DNA from: Acidobacteriota bacterium | GTDB lineage: Bacteria > Acidobacteriota > Vicinamibacteria > Vicinamibacterales > Vicinamibacteraceae | DNA: 9,358 bases | NCBI GenBank assembly: GCA_013695405.1 | Contig: JACDAO010000558.1 | Span: 1 to 9,358, forward strand | Reading direction: 5' to 3' | Shown: positions 6,034 to 9,358 of the stretch, piece by piece | Numbering within the stretch: the first letter of the stretch is position 1 | How the letters are laid out: the number at the start of each line of letters is the position of its first letter | The notes under the pieces: generated by a model | Told to the model about the DNA's origin: nothing | Databases searched by the model: none | What the model saw: only the letters and a program-made list of their open reading frames with translations | Translations under genes and position numbers: made by a program

Positions 6034-7824
6034 TCACGCCTGTTGCCGCACGGTCGCTGGCGTGTCCGGTTGGGTGAGATTTCTAGCCGTGTTGATCAGG
6101 CCCAGATGGGAGAACGCCTGGGGGAAGTTTCCGAGGTGACGCTGCGCGACGGGATCGTACTCCTCGGCGAGCAGGCCGACATCGTTTCGGATGGACAACA
6201 GATGCTCGAAGGTGCGCCGGGCGTCGGCGCGCCGGCCCATGAGGGCATAGTTGTCGGCCAACCAGAACGTGCAGAGCAGGAACGCGCCCTCGCCAGTCGG
6301 CAAGCCATCGATGCCGCTCTCGCTCCGGTAGCGGTCCACCAGCCCGCCACGCACGAGGTCCCGCTCGACCGCCGCAACCGTGCCGACGATGCGGGGATCG
6401 GTCGCGGGCAGGAATCCAACCTCGGCCATCATCAGCAGCGCGGCGTCCACGGTTGTACCGCCGTAGTACTGCACGAAGGTGTTACGGCCGCGGTTGAACC
6501 CCAGATCGCAGATCTCCCGGTGCAGCTGATGCCCGAGCTGCCGCCACCGATCGGCCGGCCCGTCGAGCCCAAAGCGCTCGACGTCCTTGACCGCCCGATC
6601 GAACGCCACCCACGCCATCAGCTTCGAATGGGTGAAGTGTCGTTTCGGCCCGCGCACTTCCCAGATGCCTTCATCCGGCTCCGGCCAGACGTCTTCGAGC
6701 CGGGCGATCAGTTCGCGTTCGATGCGCCACTCACTCGCGTCCTCGTTCAGCCCGAAATGACGACCCAGATGAAGGCAGTCCAGCACCTCACCGAACATGT
6801 CGAGTTGGAACTGATCGTGGGCTGCGTTGCCGATACGCACGGGCGATGAATGCTCGTACCCGGGAAGCCACGGGAGCGTCAGCTCTGGCAGCCGCCGCTC
6901 GCCCGACAGGCCGTACATGATGCGCAGTTCCGAGCCCCGGCCGGCCACCGCTCGCAGCAGCCACTGCCGCCACGCGTTGGCCTCCTCGATGTAGCCGCAC
7001 TGCATCAGCGCCGTGAGTGTGAACGTGGCATCGCGGAGCCAGCAGTAGCGGTAGTCCCAGTTCCGCTGCCCTCCGATGTGTTCCGGCAATGACGTCGTGG
7101 GTGCCGCCACCATCCCCCCGGTGGGTGCGTAGGTGAGAGCCTTGAGCGTGATGAGCGACCGGATGACGGCATCGCGCCATTCTCCGACGTACGTGCATCT
7201 GGCCGACCAGGCGCGCCACCAGTCGGCCGTGGTCTCGATCACGTGCACGGCGTCGATCGCGGGCGGTGCTGAGTCGTGGGATCGGTGCCAGGTCAGCACG
7301 AACGGCACCTGTTCGCCTTCCGATACGTCGAATTCGCCGTACGTCGTCCAGCCCTGGCCGTCCAAGGGGACGGGAGTACGAAGGTGGAGCGTGTCTGGAC
7401 CGCCGACCGCGGACACACCACCGGGCTCCTGCCGGACCCATGGTGTGATGCTGCCGTAGTCGAACCGAATCGCCAGTTCGATGCGCATCCGGACCGTGCC
7501 GCGTCGACCTTGCACGAGCCGGACGACATCCGGAGCGTCGGTGCGGATCGGCATGCAGTCGATGAGCGTGACCGAGCCCGAATCGGTCTCGAAGGTTGTC
7601 TCGAGCACCAGCGTCTCATTCCGGTAGGCACGCGTGACCTGGCGAACGGGTTCCGTCGGAGCGATGCGCCACCGCCCGTGGTCGGGCGTACCGAGCAGCG
7701 CTGCAAAGCAGGCCCCGGAGTCGAATCGCGGAAAGCACAGCCAGTCGATTGAGCCATCGCGGCCCACGAGACCGGCGGTCTGGCAATCCCCGATCAGCGC
7801 GTAGTCTTCGATCTTCGACGCCAT
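6034..7824 (-). CDS. Glycoside hydrolase family 15 (glucoamylase or trehalase-like)
   Basis: GH15 enzymes hydrolyse alpha-glucosidic bonds (glucan 1,4-alpha-glucosidase or alpha,alpha-trehalase) with inversion. The 596-residue product has the bacterial layout: an N-terminal beta domain opening KIEDYALIGDCQTAGLVGRD and IDWLCFPRFDSGACF, then an (alpha/alpha)6 barrel. Barrel motifs are GGQRNWDYRYCWLRDA (251-266), LPWLPGYEHSSPVRIGNAAHD (318-337 region), PDEGIWEVRG (383-392; E385 or E389 the likely acid), KLMAWVAFDRA, and LLAEEYDP (551-558; E554/E555 the likely base). There is no signal peptide, so it acts in the cytoplasm on stored glucan or trehalose; substrate cannot be told from sequence. Start: the frame opens further upstream, but MASKIEDYALIG is where family N-termini begin, and ATG 7824 clears the preceding gene by 25 bases. 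It lies between the HPF-type gene and nhaA in one operon. Confidence 0.92.
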   Translation of the reverse strand: MASKIEDYALIGDCQTAGLVGRDGSIDWLCFPRFDSGACFAALLGTPDHGRWRIAPTEPVRQVTRAYRNETLVLETTFETDSGSVTLIDCMPIRTDAPDVVRLVQGRRGTVRMRIELAIRFDYGSITPWVRQEPGGVSAVGGPDTLHLRTPVPLDGQGWTTYGEFDVSEGEQVPFVLTWHRSHDSAPPAIDAVHVIETTADWWRAWSARCTYVGEWRDAVIRSLITLKALTYAPTGGMVAAPTTSLPEHIGGQRNWDYRYCWLRDATFTLTALMQCGYIEEANAWRQWLLRAVAGRGSELRIMYGLSGERRLPELTLPWLPGYEHSSPVRIGNAAHDQFQLDMFGEVLDCLHLGRHFGLNEDASEWRIERELIARLEDVWPEPDEGIWEVRGPKRHFTHSKLMAWVAFDRAVKDVERFGLDGPADRWRQLGHQLHREICDLGFNRGRNTFVQYYGGTTVDAALLMMAEVGFLPATDPRIVGTVAAVERDLVRGGLVDRYRSESGIDGLPTGEGAFLLCTFWLADNYALMGRRADARRTFEHLLSIRNDVGLLAEEYDPVAQRHLGNFPQAFSHLGLINTARNLTQPDTPATVRQQA

Positions 7825-7849
7825 GATGACTCTGCAGTCGGCTGTGCGC

Positions 7850-8164
7850 CTACGACGAGCGCAACCGTCCCAGCGTGCTTTCGATCGCCCGCGCAAGCTT
7901 GGCTGCCGCACCGTCCATTGCCGCCTCCACCGTAGCAGCCTGGTGCGAGACGGCCGTCGGCTGCCGGCCTTCGAGTCGGGCTTCCATCAGGCAGCGCTTG
8001 TCTTCACCGCCGCCCTTCCCGCCGTTCTCGTCGCTGAGGTGGACCTCCACTCGTGTGACGTGGTCCACGAATCGCCCCAGGGCGCCGACGACGACGGCTT
8101 CCACCTGGGCGGACAATGCCTCGCTGCCGTGGATGTTGCGGTCGGTATTGATCTGAACGTGCAT
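7850..8164 (-). CDS. HPF/RaiA-type ribosome-associated protein (short form)
   Basis: This 104-residue protein fits the short HPF/RaiA (sigma-54 modulation) superfamily, whose members bind the 30S subunit and silence or protect ribosomes in slow growth. Visible features are the N-terminal strand MHVQINTDRNIHGSEAL, an amphipathic helix (about 16-33), VTRVEVHLSDENG (37-48), a Gly/Lys loop GGKGGGEDKRC, the strand CLMEARLEG, and a C-terminal helix with ...AAAKLARAIESTLGRL. It lacks the C-terminal dimerisation domain of long HPF. ATG 8164 is preferred over a frame extension to 8326: AGGAAG stands eight bases upstream, and the extra N-terminal residues are Arg-rich and unlike the family. It is the first gene of the presumed operon hpf-like - GH15 - nhaA - baeRF. 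Binding residues cannot be confirmed from sequence alone. Confidence 0.8.
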   Translation of the reverse strand: MHVQINTDRNIHGSEALSAQVEAVVVGALGRFVDHVTRVEVHLSDENGGKGGGEDKRCLMEARLEGRQPTAVSHQAATVEAAMDGAAAKLARAIESTLGRLRSS

Positions 8165-8172
8165 CTGTTCAA

Positions 8173-8178
8173 CTTCCT
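8173..8178 (-). promoter_or_regulatory. Shine-Dalgarno AGGAAG for the HPF-type gene
   Basis: The minus-strand AGGAAG lies eight bases before ATG 8164. It decides the start against an extended reading that begins at 8326. Confidence 0.65.
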
Positions 8179-8200
8179 GCCTTCTCTGTGTGGTTTGCCA

Positions 8201-8221
8201 CGAACATGTGTCCTGTGTTCG
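8201..8221. promoter_or_regulatory. Inverted repeat CGAACA-N9-TGTTCG upstream of the operon
   Basis: Perfect 6-bp arms (8201-8206 and 8216-8221) are separated by nine bases, 37-57 bases upstream of the first gene of the minus-strand operon. Size and place suit a dimeric repressor or activator site. GAAC/GTTC half-sites recall Gram-positive LexA boxes, but the spacing is too long for those. No -35/-10 pair is clear, so the operator role is inferred. Confidence 0.3.
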
Positions 8222-8528
8222 AGCGATTCGCCTTTGGGCACGACGGGCGACCGGGTCCAGACGAGGCCCCCGCAGGAGTCGTTCGGGAGGGTCGCGCAAC
8301 GCCAGCGTGGACTGGCGGCAGGTCACGCCTTGCCAGATCGCCTATCGGTGCTGCGGAAGGCTGCATCGCGCGCGTTGAGCGCCGGCTGCCATGTAAGGAC
8401 GACAGGTGGGATCCTGTCGAGGGCGAACGAAGGAACAGCGGACGGATGATCCGACGAGTGAGCCTGCAACTCGCAACCTCCTGGTCTCACGACGACCACG
8501 GAGATGGCGGCCCGACCATCCAGTTACC

Positions 8529-8548
8529 TGCAGCGGCTTTCCGCTGCA
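8529..8548. other. Perfect 8-bp hairpin (TGCAGCGG, CTTT loop, CCGCTGCA)
   Basis: The two 8-base arms are exactly complementary with a 4-base loop. Neither side is followed by a T run, so it is not a standard intrinsic terminator. It lies in the middle of the divergent spacer, 68 bases before the MerR-like stretch, and could be a DNA site or an RNA hairpin. Confidence 0.5.
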
Positions 8549-8618
8549 CCCTTCGCTTTCGCGCTGAGGTCAGTATATCGAGTTGTGGTCCGCGCCTGAA
8601 ATGATTGTCGCGCGCTAG

Positions 8619-8765
8619 AGACTTTCCAAGCAGCGGCAGCTGATGGCCGTCGATGCCAGAATCGAGCAGCTGCGGGCGTTCCGCGAGGCGCTTGCCACCG
8701 ATCTCACCGCGTGGCAGGCCAGCCAGCGCACGGTGACGTGTGATGGGCTGTGCGGCATTGCATCC
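8619..8765 (+). pseudogene. MerR-family regulator C-terminal fragment (probable relic)
   Basis: Directly after a TAG (8616-8618) the frame reads KQRQLMAVDARIEQLRAFRE, then ALATDLTAWQ and TCDGLCGIAS. This resembles the dimerisation helix and metal-loop end of MerR-type regulators (pattern L..VDARI..L...R..L, then Cys residues). The N-terminal winged-helix DNA-binding domain is absent, and the other frames upstream do not supply it. The frame stays open without a stop into the secreted protein gene at 8865, but the text between (8766-8864) is Arg-rich and looks non-coding. I regard it as a remnant; a chance coiled-coil-like stretch is the alternative. Confidence 0.4.
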
Positions 8766-8864
8766 TTCCTCATCCTGCACGTCCGGCACCCCAGGCGACG
8801 CGGGACCGGATGCCGTCTTCGGCTTCGTAAAACGGATGGTGGCGCGGTGATATCCTGCCACGCC

Positions 8865-9358
8865 ATGACCTCATCCCTGTTGATCGCCCTCGGTGCGCTC
8901 GCCGTGACGACCTTCGTCGTGCAAGCGCAGGTCCCCGCGGCGGAAGTGCAGATTGCCGGTGCCGTCCAGGCGGCGCCCCCCGACCAGCAAGCCACCGCCA
9001 CGGTGATCGGCCTCGATGCCCAGAGCAAGCCCGTCACGCTCCGCAAGGGCACCGGCGTGCTGGTGTGCCTCGCTGACGATCCGCGCGTGGACAAGTTCAA
9101 CGTCGCCTGCTATCACAAGGATCTTGAACCCTTCATGGCGCGCGGTCGTGAGCTCGCCGCGCTCGGCACCAAGGGCCGCGGTCCCGAGGATCTGCGCTGG
9201 AACGAAATCAAGAACGGCACACTGGTCATGCCCAAGGAACCCCGCCTGACGACGATCGTCCAGGGCACCGCCTTCGATGCGGCAACCGGCACGGTCGCCG
9301 ACAGTTACACCCGATGGGTGATCTACACGCCGGGCGCGACGCCGGAGTCGACAGGCCT
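8865..9358 (+). CDS. Secreted hypothetical protein (3' end beyond window)
   Basis: The frame is open from ATG 8865 to the right edge (164 codons plus two bases). Residues 1-21 form a signal peptide (SLLIALGALAVTTFVVQA, likely cleavage before QVPAAEV). The mature part contains QIAGAVQAAPPDQQ, TVIGLDAQSKPVTLRKGTG, VCLADDP (67-73), FNVACYH (78-84), LEPFMARGRELAALG, and TRWVIYTPGATPEST. Two Cys (68 and 82) could pair in the periplasm. I recognise the general pattern from uncharacterised secreted proteins of acidobacterium-like genomes, but know no function. No strong SD precedes the ATG. The same frame is open back to 8619, but the signal peptide makes 8865 the sensible start. It is transcribed divergently from the HPF-type operon. 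Confidence 0.8.
   Translation, partial: MTSSLLIALGALAVTTFVVQAQVPAAEVQIAGAVQAAPPDQQATATVIGLDAQSKPVTLRKGTGVLVCLADDPRVDKFNVACYHKDLEPFMARGRELAALGTKGRGPEDLRWNEIKNGTLVMPKEPRLTTIVQGTAFDAATGTVADSYTRWVIYTPGATPESTG

Larger units (their letters stand above)
8165..8864. other. Divergent ~700-base spacer between the operon and the secreted protein gene
   Basis: No intact gene is supported here. The stretch holds the SD and inverted repeat of the HPF-type gene, a short palindrome CGGAT-G-ATCCG (8443-8453), the 8-bp hairpin at 8529-8548, and the MerR-like tail at 8619-8765. Promoters for both flanking genes should lie within it, but I could not place a convincing -35/-10 pair. Open frames in 8188-8604 are Arg/Gly/Pro-rich and show no family motif. 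Confidence 0.5.

Noticed and set aside
6043..6849. 268-codon plus-strand ORF opposite the GH15 gene
   Set aside because: Antisense to well-conserved GH15 coding sequence; no recognisable motif.
7825..7911. 29-residue N-terminal extension of the GH15 protein
   Set aside because: Arg-rich, overlaps the end of the HPF-type gene, and family N-termini start at the KIEDYALIGD segment from ATG 7824.
8165..8326. 54-residue N-terminal extension of the HPF-type protein
   Set aside because: Unlike the family, Arg-rich, and the internal ATG 8164 has a strong SD (AGGAAG) at eight bases.
8188..8604. 138-codon plus-strand ORF in the divergent spacer
   Set aside because: No SD, no motif, spans the hairpin, composition like random high-GC sequence.

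Overview
The window is high-GC bacterial DNA from an unnamed organism. The protein types point to an acidobacterium-like lineage (Acidobacteriota, perhaps Vicinamibacteria): a secreted Fn3/IPT protein ending in WxLAEGAT-type repeats, a GH15 hydrolase next to a small HPF/RaiA-type protein, and a secreted hypothetical with a CLADDP motif. This assignment rests on recognising protein families, not on a marker gene.

Left part (1-964): a plus-strand gene of unknown function ends at 517. It is followed by about 450 bases with no intact gene. On the minus strand this stretch holds a clear remnant of the cytochrome c nitrite reductase small subunit (NrfH): the heme-3 region and the first Cys of heme 4, with the rest lost. 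Next comes a large plus-strand gene (965-3643) for an exported modular protein: signal peptide, one Fn3 domain, four IPT/TIG domains and four copies of a roughly 105-110-residue repeat.

Central and right part (3862-8164): four minus-strand genes are packed with gaps of 25, 15 and 18 bases and probably form one operon. In transcription order they are a short HPF/RaiA-type ribosome-associated protein, a GH15 glucoamylase/trehalase-like enzyme, an NhaA Na+/H+ antiporter, and a baeRF-type protein (bacterial relative of archaeo-eukaryotic release factor eRF1). The last gene lacks its N-terminal half: family similarity begins right after the nhaA stop codon and in the same reading frame. The set suggests a stress or dormancy unit (ribosome protection or rescue, glucan or trehalose turnover, ion homeostasis); this role is inference from families and layout.

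Right end (8165-9358): a divergent spacer of about 700 bases carries an inverted repeat just upstream of the HPF-type gene, a perfect 8-bp hairpin, and a stretch resembling the C-terminal helix of a MerR-family regulator. A secreted hypothetical protein then starts at 8865 and runs off the window.

A recurring theme is incomplete genes at boundaries: nrfH relic, headless baeRF, MerR-like tail, and a possible coding scrap at 3645-3829. This fits repeated deletion or rearrangement at gene borders. No tRNA, rRNA, CRISPR array, insertion sequence or convincing intrinsic terminator was seen.
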